Source of the DNA: Hymenoscyphus infarciens
Lineage: Eukaryota; Ascomycota; Leotiomycetes; Helotiales; Helotiaceae
DNA: 64,000 bases
Reading direction: 5' to 3'
Assembly: GCA_001414345.1 (NCBI GenBank)
Contig: LLCB01000020.1
Coordinates: forward strand, 1-64,000
Shown here: piece by piece, positions 48,919 to 60,239 of the stretch
How the letters are laid out: every line of letters starts with the position of its first letter
Numbering within the stretch: the stretch's first letter is position 1
The notes under the pieces: generated by a model
What the model saw: only the letters and a program-made list of their open reading frames with translations
Told to the model about the DNA's origin: nothing
The model's database searches: none
Position numbers and translations under genes: made by a program

Positions 48919-51546
48919 TCAAGCTTCCGTAGTTGCTCCAGACCTCCCTTTCTTCCTGCCTAATAATGTCTTCTTCCTTCCCACGCCTGTACCCTCGCTG
49001 GCGACCTGTCCCGCAGCCTTTGCTCTCTCATCCGCGTAACCTTGCCTCCTCTGCGCCCGACCCTTTTCAATGGTTTCCTGACTCAAATGACCAAACCCAT
49101 TTCTACGCTTGAAACATGCTGTCAAAAGTGCATTGGCATCAACCAGCCGTCGTGGAATGGTTTGCACAACCTGGAAAATCTCCATCGGATCGCTCACAGC
49201 CTTGATTTCCTGCTCACCAACTTTGAAGATGGTCAATGCTATCCGGAATAACGTCTTGCTACCTTCGTAGAAAAAAGAATCCCAAACTCGTAACGTCGTC
49301 TCAATCGGAAGAGTACCAATAAAACATGACATGAACCAAGCTGTCGTGCACAGAGTGATTGGTGGTAATCGCATGGAGACTCTTCCATCGCCAGCCGTAC
49401 CATCAAGCTCCCCGCCAATTTTCGCCCAGATGGCAGGCATCATGTCCTTGACACTGATCATCAAAACTCCGAGATCAACATTGGCCCCCTCAAGATTAAG
49501 CTCATGAGTCCCCGGGAGATAGACCCGGGTAATAATATTGAGCATCCAGAATGCCTTTTCCTCTTCCATAAATAATAGCAATAAGCCGGCAAGAAAGTTG
49601 AGAGACTGGCAATAACCAATTTTGGGATTGTAAATAGCAAATGCCTGCAGAACACGCCGAAGTGCTTGCAATATGGGAGTTTCCAGTTCGGCCGGATTGA
49701 GAGTTTCGTCGCCTGGTATCGGATCTGGCTTGAATTTGATGTTATCCGGGAACGTTCGATTGAGATCTCGCTCAATAATCTCATCATCAGTCTCACTGAC
49801 CTCTCCATTGGCTGCTTTCTGCATCAAGTCGTCGTATACACCTGTGTGTTTTTCCAGCATCGCAGGTCCACCAGCATAAAAGAACCAAGCAGCTCCTCTC
49901 CAATCCGGGGGTATCCCTTTTCGAACAAAGCGTTTCACCTTATCGGATTTTGGCGGGAAGACCTGAGGACCATCCGTTGACAAATTGCTGTCCTTCATTA
50001 AAGCCGCCCATTTTTTCCGCCGTCGAGTGAGATGGTCAGTATATGGTCCATTCCAGGCTTCAAATTGTGCAACCGGGACATGCTGTGTATTCTTTCGAAA
50101 GCCATAACGATCTCTCGTATCATCCCATGTTGTCGGTGCTGCTCTTGTTACGGGGCGGCTGACAGACTGAGGACCCTTATCGAAATAGGATTCCTTTACT
50201 TCTAGATTATTGCTTGTGCTTCCTATACTGTTGTCCGGAGCGACTTCCAGCGGGCCGGCGTTATCAATCGTACTGGCTCGAAACATGGCCATTGAATCTC
50301 GAACCAGAGGTTGCGTTGGCAGGGCCAGTGAGTCGTTCACGGCCTCCTCCAACATTCGTGCTCTGTATCCCTCCGAATCCCTACTTGTTCCACGCCTCAT
50401 AGATGCATCATCCGTACCGGAATCCTGGAATCCTCCTTCATACATCCCAATCGCATCATCCACACTCATTCCTTCGTCCCTTCCAAATATCGAGGTGGAA
50501 CTACTCTTTGTCATTATACTGCTCCTCTCCGTCCCACTTGTGCCCATGAAACTTGAATTCGTAGTCAGCGCCGACCTAAAACTAGCCCGCACCTCCTCAC
50601 TATCTTCTGTCCTCGATCGAACCATTGGATCTCGTCGGTGGGCCGAGTAGTTACTGTCCGGCCGACTAATAACTCTGCCGGGTCGATAGGCGGAATTGTT
50701 GTTTAGATTTCTCTGCCTCGAATATATCGAATCCGCGGTTTGGTAGTCGGGTATGGAGGCTGAAGGTCGCAATGGAAACGCTGGGTGGTTGCTGGCAACT
50801 GATTGTGAGGAGCTCGCAGACAGTCCTCGGTCCCGCGCAGAGGATGAGAAAAGGTGGGTGTTTTCGTTTTCGTTCTGGTCTTCTCTGAGAGGGAAGGTGG
50901 AGGAGGCTTGTAGGTTTGGTCGTGGTGATTCGTTCCTGCGTCTTATGGAAGGTTGCCGGGGACGAGAGAAATTGTCCACCACGGTGTCCGGCGTTCTTCG
51001 TCCATCCGAGGACTGTGACCTATAGCCATTATTTAGAGCCCGTAACCGCGATGCCTCTGAGGGCCTTTTATGTAGTCCTTGGAGTGCTTGATGGGTGTAG
51101 TTATTGGGCTGTGGTTGTTGTGCCTGTTGCGGCTGTTGCGTTTGGGGGGAAGGAGTGAATGAGCGTGGTGGAGGTTCGCGAGTAGGTGTATTATGGGATG
51201 TGGAGGGCCGTCGAGGATTTGGGGTTGAATAACCATGATCATGGGAAGTGGAAGGTCTGGGGGGATTTGGAGTCCCAGACGCGAAATTAGTGTAAGGGTA
51301 TGGGGAATCTTGTGTTTGTAGTGACGCCTGTCGAGACGGCTGAGGTATTCGTGGGGTTGAGGAGGATATGGGCGAAGGGGGTTGCGTATTGGAGGCGGTT
51401 CGAGGTCTTGGTTGGGTATTTGCTCTCGCAGGATACAAACTGAACTTCATCGTCTGTTGACTTCGCTGTCTCCTCATGTGGACGTCGTCGACCTCGAGAC
51501 GACTCGCCGATGCCACCACACCATTCATACCCTGTGCCATACTCAT
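48919..51546 (-). CDS. TBC-domain Rab GTPase-activating protein
   Basis: 875 residues in one exon from the ATG at 51,546; a second Met follows two codons later. The first 540 residues are Ser/Pro/Gln/Arg-rich and disordered, with polyQ-like QTQQPQQAQQPQPN. The TBC domain spans about 544-800. GIPPDWRGAAW opens it; the catalytic arginine is in IERDLNRTFPD (near residue 600) and the glutamine finger in GYCQSLNFLAG (near 645). ILQALRRVLQAFA and LRVWDSFFYEG are further family blocks. Both catalytic residues are present, so it should accelerate GTP hydrolysis on a Rab protein and act in vesicle traffic, like yeast Gyp-type proteins. The C-terminus is basic (GRKKTLLGRKKGR). Confidence 0.92.
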   Translation of the reverse strand: MSMAQGMNGVVASASRLEVDDVHMRRQRSQQTMKFSLYPARANTQPRPRTASNTQPPSPISSSTPRIPQPSRQASLQTQDSPYPYTNFASGTPNPPRPSTSHDHGYSTPNPRRPSTSHNTPTREPPPRSFTPSPQTQQPQQAQQPQPNNYTHQALQGLHKRPSEASRLRALNNGYRSQSSDGRRTPDTVVDNFSRPRQPSIRRRNESPRPNLQASSTFPLREDQNENENTHLFSSSARDRGLSASSSQSVASNHPAFPLRPSASIPDYQTADSIYSRQRNLNNNSAYRPGRVISRPDSNYSAHRRDPMVRSRTEDSEEVRASFRSALTTNSSFMGTSGTERSSIMTKSSSTSIFGRDEGMSVDDAIGMYEGGFQDSGTDDASMRRGTSRDSEGYRARMLEEAVNDSLALPTQPLVRDSMAMFRASTIDNAGPLEVAPDNSIGSTSNNLEVKESYFDKGPQSVSRPVTRAAPTTWDDTRDRYGFRKNTQHVPVAQFEAWNGPYTDHLTRRRKKWAALMKDSNLSTDGPQVFPPKSDKVKRFVRKGIPPDWRGAAWFFYAGGPAMLEKHTGVYDDLMQKAANGEVSETDDEIIERDLNRTFPDNIKFKPDPIPGDETLNPAELETPILQALRRVLQAFAIYNPKIGYCQSLNFLAGLLLLFMEEEKAFWMLNIITRVYLPGTHELNLEGANVDLGVLMISVKDMMPAIWAKIGGELDGTAGDGRVSMRLPPITLCTTAWFMSCFIGTLPIETTLRVWDSFFYEGSKTLFRIALTIFKVGEQEIKAVSDPMEIFQVVQTIPRRLVDANALLTACFKRRNGFGHLSQETIEKGRAQRRQGYADERAKAAGQVASEGTGVGRKKTLLGRKKGRSGATTEA

Positions 51547-53467
51547 GGGCCCGGATTCTCTGCTTCTCTCTATCTATCTTTATTACTGTCCTGGGCTTCC
51601 TCCCTCTCGTCCCTCCAGGCCTGTGGCGAGGCCTTCACCAGCCGCGGCCTTGCTACCAAATTCCGCGAACCCTGGTCGACGATGTTGGGCCACATGTAGA
51701 TATGAGCACCTGCACGATCAACACTGGCAAAACTAGGTACTCGAGTAGCTACGTGGGGGAGTCAATTGCCGGAGCGGGAGATGGGCGTTGGTACGGTTAG
51801 GTTAGGTTAGGTTAGGTTGGGTTGGGGTAGTACGAGGAGTCCTCGAGTGCTCCGTACAGTCAAAGGACCTGCCGACTACACACCGATGGGCGTTTGATGA
51901 GTGGGAGAGCGAGGGATTCTGCAGTTGATTGCCAGTGCAATTGGGGGTGAGAGAAGCAATTGTCTTGGGCCACGATGTCGCAGATTGTTGGTGGTTGAGA
52001 GTGTTTCGTTTCTGAGGAGGTTTGGAAGATCAGAGCGGAGGGCATTGATCACCAGCTGGAGGCCCAAGCCAAGCTACCCTGGCGCTGTTTTCTGTTTTCT
52101 AGGATCCTTTTCTAGGATCTCATGGGAATGATGAAAGTTTGGGTGCATTTTGGTGGCGTTCTGCGAGTGAGATCACTGAGATGTGCCCCGAGGAAGAGGA
52201 ACTGAGCACCGCAATCTTAAAGGGCTTGGTTCTGACCTATCAAGACTCCCAAAAGCGACTCTAAACAGCTAAACAGACATGACCCATGAGAGAGCCACGC
52301 AACATCAAAAATACCAAATGTAACACCAAAACCTGCAATGGAATGCAAGCTGATTACTTGGGAATTCAGTTGCGAGTGATCAGAAGTACCAAGGGATCAG
52401 ATACAACACTACAACTTCACAAGAGATAGCTCGGTAAGTACAGAATCTCAAAAAGGGGAGACCGGAATGAATAAACGCATGGAAAAACATTGGAAAAAAT
52501 AAGCACCAACTCCTTCGTTTCCGCCATCGAGATATCGATCTACACAAGCTGACCAAGTGTCGGGGAACGAAATTTTGCTATATTTAAAGGCTGGTATTCG
52601 TAGGGATTTGGGACCTCTAGAAAATGATTTGTTGACAAGGAAATTATCATGAAATCACAAGCCAAGGGAAGTGGGAGATCACCAAGCAGAGCTCTGGGGG
52701 GTCAATCCCGTCTGTCCCGTCTCTATCAAGGATTCTCAGCTTCTAGAAGGGTTGCAATCCTCCGTCATTGGGCTGGGGTCTTTCCTTTACGAGGTTTGGG
52801 AGATCAGCATTCAGCATTTCCATGTTTACGGCGCGGCGCCTTGCTTAGTGGTACGGAGTATGGCTTGCAGGTGCTGTGCAAGTAAGTTGGTAACACAAAA
52901 CAGAGCTGCCAAAGTCAATTTATTTCCAAATTAAATTCCCAAATGTAGAAGGTATAAATTGGCCAGTGTCACCATCAATGTCACTGTGCCTTCATTTTTT
53001 CCATTGCCAATCACTGAATGCAAGGTGTGACCATCGACGATTTCACCGTAACACTGAACAAGGTGGGTGGCTTTGACCATTTCTCAACCCTAAGCAAATG
53101 AACAACAAATGAATGGTGGAGCGCTCATACAGAAAAAGAAATTTTTTTCACGCAAAAAAGAAAAAGAAGAAAAATTATCTGTGTACTGGGCCTACTGGCC
53201 TGGTCAATTGATATTAAATTTATCAATCCGACCGCCACTCAAATCAATGCCCACCACACCCCAATGCTGAAGAAGAAAAAACAAAATACAGAAAGACAAT
53301 GCTGGGTTAGCAACATCTATGATATGCTCCTTAACTTCCCTGAACGCCTTTTCGTGCTTCGCAATTTTTCGTTTTCATCGCCATCCCATCCTGTGAATTG
53401 GAGAACGGGAACCACCCATAACAATTCATGCTATCCCCATACCACTGTGTCCCATCGGCCGATCGGT
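51547..53467. other. 1.9-kb spacer, promoter side of the TBC gene
   Basis: Contains a GGTTA-type run at 51,795-51,828. The ORFs at 51,901-52,131 and 52,649-52,934 have no motif and lie in frames with poor codon use. 53,140-53,175 is A-rich. Nothing else seen. Confidence 0.5.
51795..51828 (+). repeat. GGTTA tandem run, telomere-like
   Basis: Three GGTTA units followed by GGTTG-type variants, about 34 bp. Fungal telomeres are TTAGGG, so this is a five-base relative, probably a simple microsatellite. Confidence 0.7.
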
Positions 53468-54041
53468 CTACTTGGCATACTTCTGAGTGTACTCCCTAGC
53501 CTCCTTGTCAAAAGCAGGTCTATCATTCTTGAACTTCTCCGCAGCACTCGTCTCCACCGCATCATCAGGAACCGGCTCAACAAGGAGATTTTGTGTCGCA
53601 GTAAGCACACTCAGGATCTTGCTGCTTGGCTTCCAGGCTTCAGGCTTGAGGATACCGATGCACATAGATCCATGCTCGTCAAAGGTGACGTTTGGGTGCC
53701 AGATTCGGGTCTTGAAGCTGATCTTGGGAGGCTTGAAGGGGTAATCGTTTGGGAGGACGAGGAGGAGCTTGAATTTTCCGCCCTGGAGAAATAGAGGTCA
53801 GTATAGTGAGGGGAGATGAAGGTGTGGAGGTGGGAAAGGGACGAACCGCGTATGGGGAGCCTTCTGGGCCATCGAGGATGATGTTCCAGCTGTGGACGTT
53901 GGACTCATCTACCAGGCTGACATGAATGCCTGCTGGAGGGTTGGTGGTGACTTCGGCATACTCCTGGATCTTGTTAATCTTCTACTTGGGAATAGGTAGT
54001 TGATAACCTGCCTTGGTGATCCTCTTCTGGCCGCTCGCCAT
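53468..54041 (-). CDS. Ubiquitin-conjugating enzyme E2
   Basis: Spliced from 54,041-54,012, 53,963-53,847 and 53,782-53,468, giving 153 residues, the size of a class I E2 (UBC fold only). Intron 1 (48 nt) has a GC donor: CCAAG | GCAGGT ... GATTAAC ... CCAG | GAG. Without it an in-frame TAG follows codon 19, and with it the N-terminus reads KRITKEYAEVTTNPPAG, as expected for the family. Intron 2 (64 nt) is GT-AG (GTTCGT donor). The core shows PYAGGKFKLLLVLPNDYPF, the HPN triad (IWHPN) and the catalytic Cys90 in EHGSMCIGIL. It passes ubiquitin from E1 to substrate or E3 in cytosol or nucleus. By eye it is closest to the small UBE2D/UBE2L-like fungal E2s; I do not assign a gene name. Confidence 0.92.
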
Positions 54042-54593
54042 GGTGACTAAATGTAGCTTGGAGGGGAGATGTTGGTGGGGTTATTCAACGGCTGCCTGCA
54101 GTGTTAGAAGGAAATGGAAGATTGGTAGAGGGGTGATGCATCTACATACCTTTTCAAAGATCAGTGACAATTTCCTGCCAAATTCGGTCTCTGATCGGGC
54201 AGAGAGGTGAGTAGATGGTGGGGTTTTGTATGCAGAAAGGGCGGCGAGAATGGAAGCTTGAGGTTGCGGGGTTGCATAGGCGACAAGGATGGATGGGAAG
54301 GAAAGGCTAGGCTGGGAAGCATAAATTCATGGGGTATTTATAAGAGAAGAGAATTTCAAGGTTGGAACCAAGTGAATCACAGAAAGTGTACCCAGAGGCC
54401 TGGTTCATTATTCTTTTGTAGGATGTTCTTCGCAGATGGTTAGGTTTCTGTGGAATACAAAGCCACAAGTGCTTGGCCATATGGTCCCGATTTGTATTTG
54501 ACTGGCAATAACTTTTGATTGTTTCCTCTTGCCGCCTGGTATAATGTCCCTAAACGCCATGCTGAGAAACAATACGCTCACTTTTGATGTCTT
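54042..54593. other. Intergenic between SEC11 stop and E2 start
   Basis: 552 bp upstream of the E2 gene, presumably its promoter and 5' leader. No ORF of note. Confidence 0.5.
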
Positions 54594-55207
54594 TTATTCC
54601 CTCTGCAATACCACCACCAATCCCATTATTCCCAACATCACTGTCTTCAGCCATGGATGTTCGCTCAGGAGAATTGTCACATATCCGACAAAAGGTATGT
54701 ATGCCACCACACTTCCAATGATATCTTTCCTCTCGATGTAATCCTGTCCTCGGGCGTATAACTCCGTATCGTCTGCAACATTGTTGTCTCCTTTCGTAAG
54801 TAATTTGGCATCCTCCCTACAGAAAACACAACGTTAGCAAGCAACTCTCCAACCATCCTGCCGGATGATAAGAGCAGGACATAGCTCCTGCAGAAATGCG
54901 CCCAAACTCACCCAGTGCCAAACTTCCTGACCAATCGATGAACAATTGGAATATCCTTCCCCTTCACGTTATAAACCACTATCTCGCCCACCTTGGTATC
55001 CTCGAAGAAATTGCGGTTCCATAGGAAGAGTAAGTCCCCACGCTGGAAGGCTGGCTCCATGGAGCCCGATAGGACGACGACGATAGGTGATGGCGAGTCG
55101 GAGATGACAGAGAGACCTTTCCACATCATGAATGCCGTTGATAGAATCAAACCGAAATTTAGAATCTGGGCAGCTGCTTGCCGCGGATTTCCTAAAGAGG
55201 AGAACAT
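54594..55207 (-). CDS. SEC11: Signal peptidase complex catalytic subunit SEC11
   Basis: Spliced from 55,207-54,912 and 54,816-54,594, giving 172 residues, the usual Sec11 length. The 95-nt intron starts GTGAGT and ends GTAG. It joins RKFGT(G) to [12 protein letters not shown] in phase 2. I chose the Met of [10 protein letters not shown]; an upstream in-frame Met would add a non-conserved leader. An N-terminal membrane anchor ([15 protein letters not shown]) is followed by the catalytic Ser49 in LSGSMEPAF and His90 in IVHRLV. The Asp region is GDNNVADD (near 109-115), then [13 protein letters not shown], and a C-terminal hydrophobic helix ([12 protein letters not shown]). All serine-protease residues are present. 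The enzyme cuts signal peptides from secreted proteins in the ER membrane. Confidence 0.96.
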
Positions 55208-56338
55208 GGTGGAGGTTGTACTAGGGTCGGGTTTGGAGAGATGGAAGTAATGGGCGGATTGGAGATGCGCGTTGAGAATTGGAGACACCAAGCTGGGGTT
55301 CGATTGCTTGGAGATGGTGGGAAATCAGCGAGCGTCGGGGGAGGTAGTGATAGTTTTGGTGGTGGGCTGGAAGTGGATTGTCCCGTCGCGGGCTTGATCA
55401 ATGGAAGCTGTCCTGAAGCTATTGAGGACACTTTCAAGTACATGGAAAGTGAAAGTCCAGCCCAGGGTGACGCGAATAAAGTTGTGCTGAATTGTGCAAA
55501 CACGGCTAGTTTTATGCAGATCTTCACCACTCTTTATGCTCCTCCCTTGTTTCCCCTCAACCTCATCACAATCCGAACTTTCATTGCTTTTGAATGAATC
55601 TAGGACAAGACATACAACGCCATATTGTTTCACACAAGATTGATCGCATGCTTAAGCCATGGCAAGACCACACAGTTATTTGTACCTACCCCCTTTGATC
55701 AAAAGATAACGGGATCTGACTTGTAAAGAAGATTGTGGCTCCAAAGCATGAAGCTATTCAGACTTTGGCTGTTGTGCTATACCAGTACACCAGCACCAGG
55801 CTCCCCACAGGAATAGGCTACCTTCTTTTCCTTTTCATACCTAGGATCTATATACTTGAGGTGGCCTATAGGTACCTACCAGACTTCTGTGGCATCATGG
55901 CACTTACCTCTGGAGGTATGTTCCACCTTTTCTCCAAACCTAAATGGAAGACTCCCGTCTTTTTGAGAAAGGTCCAAGGAAGGTTTCCATGCCTTGACAG
56001 CAACGAGTGTTGAGTCGGGCGGGAGGTCGAGGTCCAGGTCGAGGTCGTGATCTTCTTGAAGGCAAGAGCGAATTAAGCAATCGCCCCTTCCTCTGCCTAC
56101 CCACCAGCCAGACTACTTCTTTCCTCTCTCTTCTTCTTCTTCTTCTTCTTCTTCTTCTTCTTCAACGACAACACCAACTCTCTTTCTATTCAACAGTCCA
56201 TCTCGGTCGCAGCATTCTTCTGTGCTCATTTGTTGCTCTTACCTCTTCAATCCAACCCCGTTTTGGCTCTACAGTACCCGGTTCGCATTTCCTACAATCC
56301 TCTCCTTCCACATTTCGTTCCCCAACCTCCATCTCGAC
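55208..56338. other. 1.1-kb divergent promoter region
   Basis: Between SEC11 (-) and the membrane-protein gene (+). It contains a GGTCGAG repeat (56,025-56,048) and a (CTT)n tract at about 56,125-56,163, both in the probable 5' leader of the + gene. No gene seen. Confidence 0.5.
56125..56163 (+). repeat. (CTT)n microsatellite
   Basis: About thirteen CTT triplets, in the pyrimidine-rich leader 180 bp before the ATG at 56,339. Confidence 0.9.
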
Positions 56339-57517
56339 ATGTCTTCCTCAACAGCCCTCCTTCCAAAGGATCGCAAGGACAATGACCATGTAAGGCCTCT
56401 ACCTCTCTTGCCTCCCTCCGCCTCTTCTCCTTTCCCTGATAGCTCTCATCTGCTAACCAAACCACTGCAACAGCCCATCTTTCTCCGCGTCTGCTATTCC
56501 CCATGGGCCAGCATCGACCAGAAGACGTTGCTCACTCTTCGTTTCATCACGGCCACCTACTTGACGTTTGGCTTCATCATGCTCATCGACTTTGATCTCA
56601 ACCGAAACGACAGTGGATGGTTGGCCGTCTTTGATTTCTCCAACATCTCCTACTTCTTGCAGCTTCTGTACTCCTGGATCGCTTTCGTAAGTCCCCTTCC
56701 AGCCGTGGTCTCTTCTGTATGCTTCAGGAAGTTCACTCACCATGATGGCAGAACTGGACCTTCATGCACCTCCACTATCCTCACCATGGCAGTCAATTCC
56801 CATCATCATCGACTCGCATCCAGAAGTTCTTCTCGCCTCCTCGTCAACGCAACGCAACCAACAAACATGCATTCTTCAGCATCTTCTACTATGCTGTCAA
56901 CAGCTTCCCACACGTCGTTACAGCTATCTACTGGGCAGTATTGATCCCAACAAAGGAGTCGCAGATTCCAGGTATTCAAACTCCTGCTGAAAACGCCATG
57001 GGCACATTATTGACTTCACCCACAGCTGATGAAGTTTTCGGCCATGGATGGCTGGTAAGATTCTTTGTATTCAACAAGTATGCCATCAACTGCATCATTG
57101 CCTTGATTGAGATCTTCTTCTACAGCAGCATCAAACGTGCCGACGTAAGTCCATATTGTCCTGTCTGTTCCGCCGAGGAAGCTAAATCGAGTCAGGCTGT
57201 CTGGGCTCACATCTTTGGTCTCACTTTCTTGTCCGGACTCTATGTTGGCTGGTCATATGTCGGTTATGCTGCTACTGACAAATTCGCCTACTACTTCTTC
57301 GACCACAACAAGGTTGGATGGGATGATGCTTCTGCTGCCATCATGGCTTTCATTGCATCTGCCAACACAGGTCAGCATTTACAGTTCCTTCTTTTGCATT
57401 GAGCTTGGACTGACTGTATCAGCCTTCATCGTCGTCTACAGCCTCACGGCTTTCCGCGAGAGACTCACTGTTCAGGCTGAGCACAGGAGCTATGGATACA
57501 CACCCCTCCCTCAGTGA
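56339..57517 (+). CDS. Six-span membrane protein, FAR-17a/AIG1-like
   Basis: Spliced from 56,339-56,389, 56,474-56,686, 56,752-57,144, 57,196-57,370 and 57,423-57,517, giving 308 residues. The four introns (84, 65, 51, 52 nt) are GT-AG; two would read through in frame, so shorter or longer isoforms are possible. Hydrophobic spans include LLTLRFITATYLTFGFIML, YFLQLLYSWIAF, FSIFYYAVNSFPHVVTAIYWAVLIP, YAINCIIALIEIFFYSSI, IFGLTFLSGLYVGWSYVGYA and FIVVYSLTAF. The NSFPHVVTAIYW block and the LYVGWSYVGYAATDKFAYYFFD block resemble the FAR-17a/AIG1 (ADTRP) family, Thr/His hydrolases of lipid esters in other organisms. That link rests on motif memory, so I treat the enzymatic role as unproven. It should sit in the ER or plasma membrane. 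Confidence 0.82.
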
Positions 57518-59017
57518 TTCGGTAGTCCCGCTACTGAATATTCACTTGTGGGTGCTCACGTCGTCTAAAGGTAGCTGCACAATTTTGGTCGACCAAGAAG
57601 ATGCACGAGCATATTGTTTTCGTTTGTCACCGGGTGTACATGGGTTTCGTGGGGGGGAGGGGGGGGGATTGTGTCTTGAGAATTGGATTGGGGGCCGTAT
57701 CATCGCTATGCCTTGTATGTGTAACCTGCTCCTTCATAGTCACTGCTACCAATATCAGACCTTCATTCTGGCCGCCTCAATCGAGGTTGAGGTACTCGCA
57801 AGTTTGTGACGTTGAAAAAATTCTTCAGATTGATTTCGTCGTAATTGCTTAGAGTGATGGCGACAATGTATGAATGGCTTAAACTGGAAGTTGCTGGAGT
57901 TGCCAGATGATGTTGCAAAATCAACATCGTCAAGCGACATTGATGAGCAATACATTGCCACCATGTATGGGTTGCTTCGTCGGCCTCAAGTTCTCTTTGC
58001 GGGAGGTGTCTTTTGAGAGTGTTTCTTTATATGCGTGTTTGCTGTATACCAAGCGGAAAATAGTTCCTCAAGTCGTCAAGTTATCGATGATCTTTGCATG
58101 TTTACTTGCCTATGTAAGATCAAGCACTCATAGGGGGGGTCTCATTACGATTTGCATCCAGTTACTGGCCTCGGTCCTTGGACCGTATACGAGAAGATGT
58201 TTAGGTGGCAACAAGCAACATGCATGCACAGGCAGGGAAAGGATACTGCTTCGTCCAGAAGTACGACATTTTCCTTCCGCCATGCATGTTCGTGCCTCTA
58301 CGCGCCTATTGTGTTCTTCCTTTCTGTCCGGCGGAAGGAGGAAAGAAGGATTCAACATTGGCGTTTCTTGGGACAGTGGACACTGGTGTATCTTTATGCT
58401 CTCGGGGCGCTACAAATGGAGACACCGCTTCCTGCAGGTCCTCAGGTGGCCGGGAGACCTTATACACTTCATTTGTCTCTAATGGGTGAGACGGAGGTGG
58501 GGTATATGTGCGTCGGTATATTAAAGCTGCTGGTAGCTTGTTGTACATATGCCCTTGTCCTCCCAAGTTGTCATCGGATGGCCATGATTTTGAAAATTTC
58601 TGAGAATTTGAGCTTTCAAATGGTGGTACGATGTGGAGGGAACAACACCGGTTTCCATCAGCGGGAAGGAGGTTAAATAAACGCACTGCCCAGGTGTCAT
58701 CTCCTTCCGGTTCTTACCTTCCCTGGTTTAAACCCTTATCTATAAGACCGCACAGACATTTCACAGCCAAACTACCCTTGCACCTGACAGACAATACCAG
58801 GGGGGGGGAGTACCTGCTCTCTCATTTAAAACCCCCACATTATGGAGGTCGTTCGGTCTCAATTCGACTGTTCAGTGTTGAATAGCCAGGCTCGCCGATT
58901 ATCCTTGGTCCCCTGCAGCATGCAGGCTGCAACTGGCAGATCAATACCGGCGTCCCACATCACAATTTCTTATTCCAGGTGACTACAGAATGTTCTACGT
59001 GTTACCTAAACAGTTCA

Positions 59018-59242
59018 TACTTCGTCCCAGGCCTTTTAAAGCTTATCCAAAGGGGGCAATTACCACATTTCCGATGATTTATGCTACCGAAAACCCCCTG
59101 CAAGTACTTCGTCCCAGGCCTTTTAAACGTTAAACAAGGGGGTCACTTTTTAGCATTTGCAGGGGGTTTTCGGTAGCATAAATCATCGGAAATGTGGTAA
59201 TTGCCCCCTTTGGATAAGCTTTAAAAGACCTGGGACGAAGTA
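59018..59242. mobile_element. Stowaway-like MITE (134 bp) plus adjoining inverted partial copy
   Basis: 59,107-59,240 is flanked by TA and starts CTTCGTCCCAGGCCTTTTAAA, ending in its near-exact complement. 59,018-59,103 is a partial second copy in inverted orientation. It matches the right half as a reverse complement at all but one of 86 positions, so the region forms a large hairpin. Confidence 0.85.
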
Positions 59243-60101
59243 CAAATTCCAAATCGGAACGGAGCTTCACAACACCGTGATGCATTATCATAACCCCGCA
59301 GTTATGGCGGAATGTACCGAGTAGTGGCCATCATGTAAACCGTTGGATGAAACTTGTCAGTTACACCCATGGTTGTTCTCGATGTACCTTCCTACTTTGG
59401 TGGGCAGGGCTATACGCAGCACGTGCTGGCAACCAATACGTCCTGTGTCTCATCGCCGATGCCCGATCAAAATAACAAATCCTTCCATGATGCAATAATT
59501 TATTGCCCTTTCGTTTGTTTGTAGACTTCATGGCCTCCATGATTAAAATCTGCATCAATCTGCATCAATTACTCCGTCTTTTGCTCAGAGCTTTGCATCA
59601 CCTCGCTTGTTGGCAGGATCTCCGATTCAATGCCATGCCCCATAGCCAGGGGTGGCTAGCCAGCGGCGCAGCGGCTAATTGACCTGGCGAAGGGAGGTAC
59701 AAGAAAAGCGGCATCGACTGACAAACTTTTGTTGTTATTGTTTTCATATCTAATTTGATGGCGTAATATGAAAACTATTTCCGCTACTGAAAGACTTTTG
59801 TATCAAAACATTTTTGATATATCCAAATTTCGGTTTTAATTCTGCAACCAAAAGGTAACCACGTTTTTTTTATGGTATTTGCAAGTTTATGAAACTAAAC
59901 TTGGTGCCGCTTTGCCCATCTGGAAGACGCCCCTGCTAAAGAAGCGGCTGTATTGTTGTCGCTTCGCTGACAGCCCTGGCCTGGTTACTGTCCTAGTACC
60001 GCCTATCTATGAAATCCTGTTGGACAGCGGGATCTCCTCAGGTAGCGTTCAAGAGAATCAACAATCTTTTTCATGGCTAATCAGCAATGCCAAAATATAT
60101 C

Positions 60102-60239
60102 TACTTCGTCTCTGGCGAAATAAAGGCTGAACAGGGGGGTCACTTTATATACTTTTCAGGGGTTTTTTGGTGGCATAAGACATCGGAACTGTGGCAATTG
60201 CCCCATTTGGATAACCTTTGTTACGTCTGGGACGAAGTA
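60102..60239 (+). mobile_element. Second 134-bp MITE copy, more diverged
   Basis: 60,104-60,237, flanked by TA, starts CTTCGTCTCTGGCGAAATAAA and ends GTCTGGGACGAAG. It is colinear with 59,107-59,240, including GGGGGTCACTTT and CATCGGAACTGTGGCAATTG, and exactly the same length. It lies about 500 bp upstream of the TmpL-like gene. Confidence 0.8.

Noticed and set aside
51795..51828. Interstitial telomere from a chromosome fusion
   Set aside because: The unit is GGTTA and then GGTTG, not the TTAGGG of filamentous fungi, and it is only 34 bp.
52649..52934. Two overlapping frames of 78-87 residues
   Set aside because: No motif, no conserved start context, and both frames are open over the same stretch; probably chance.
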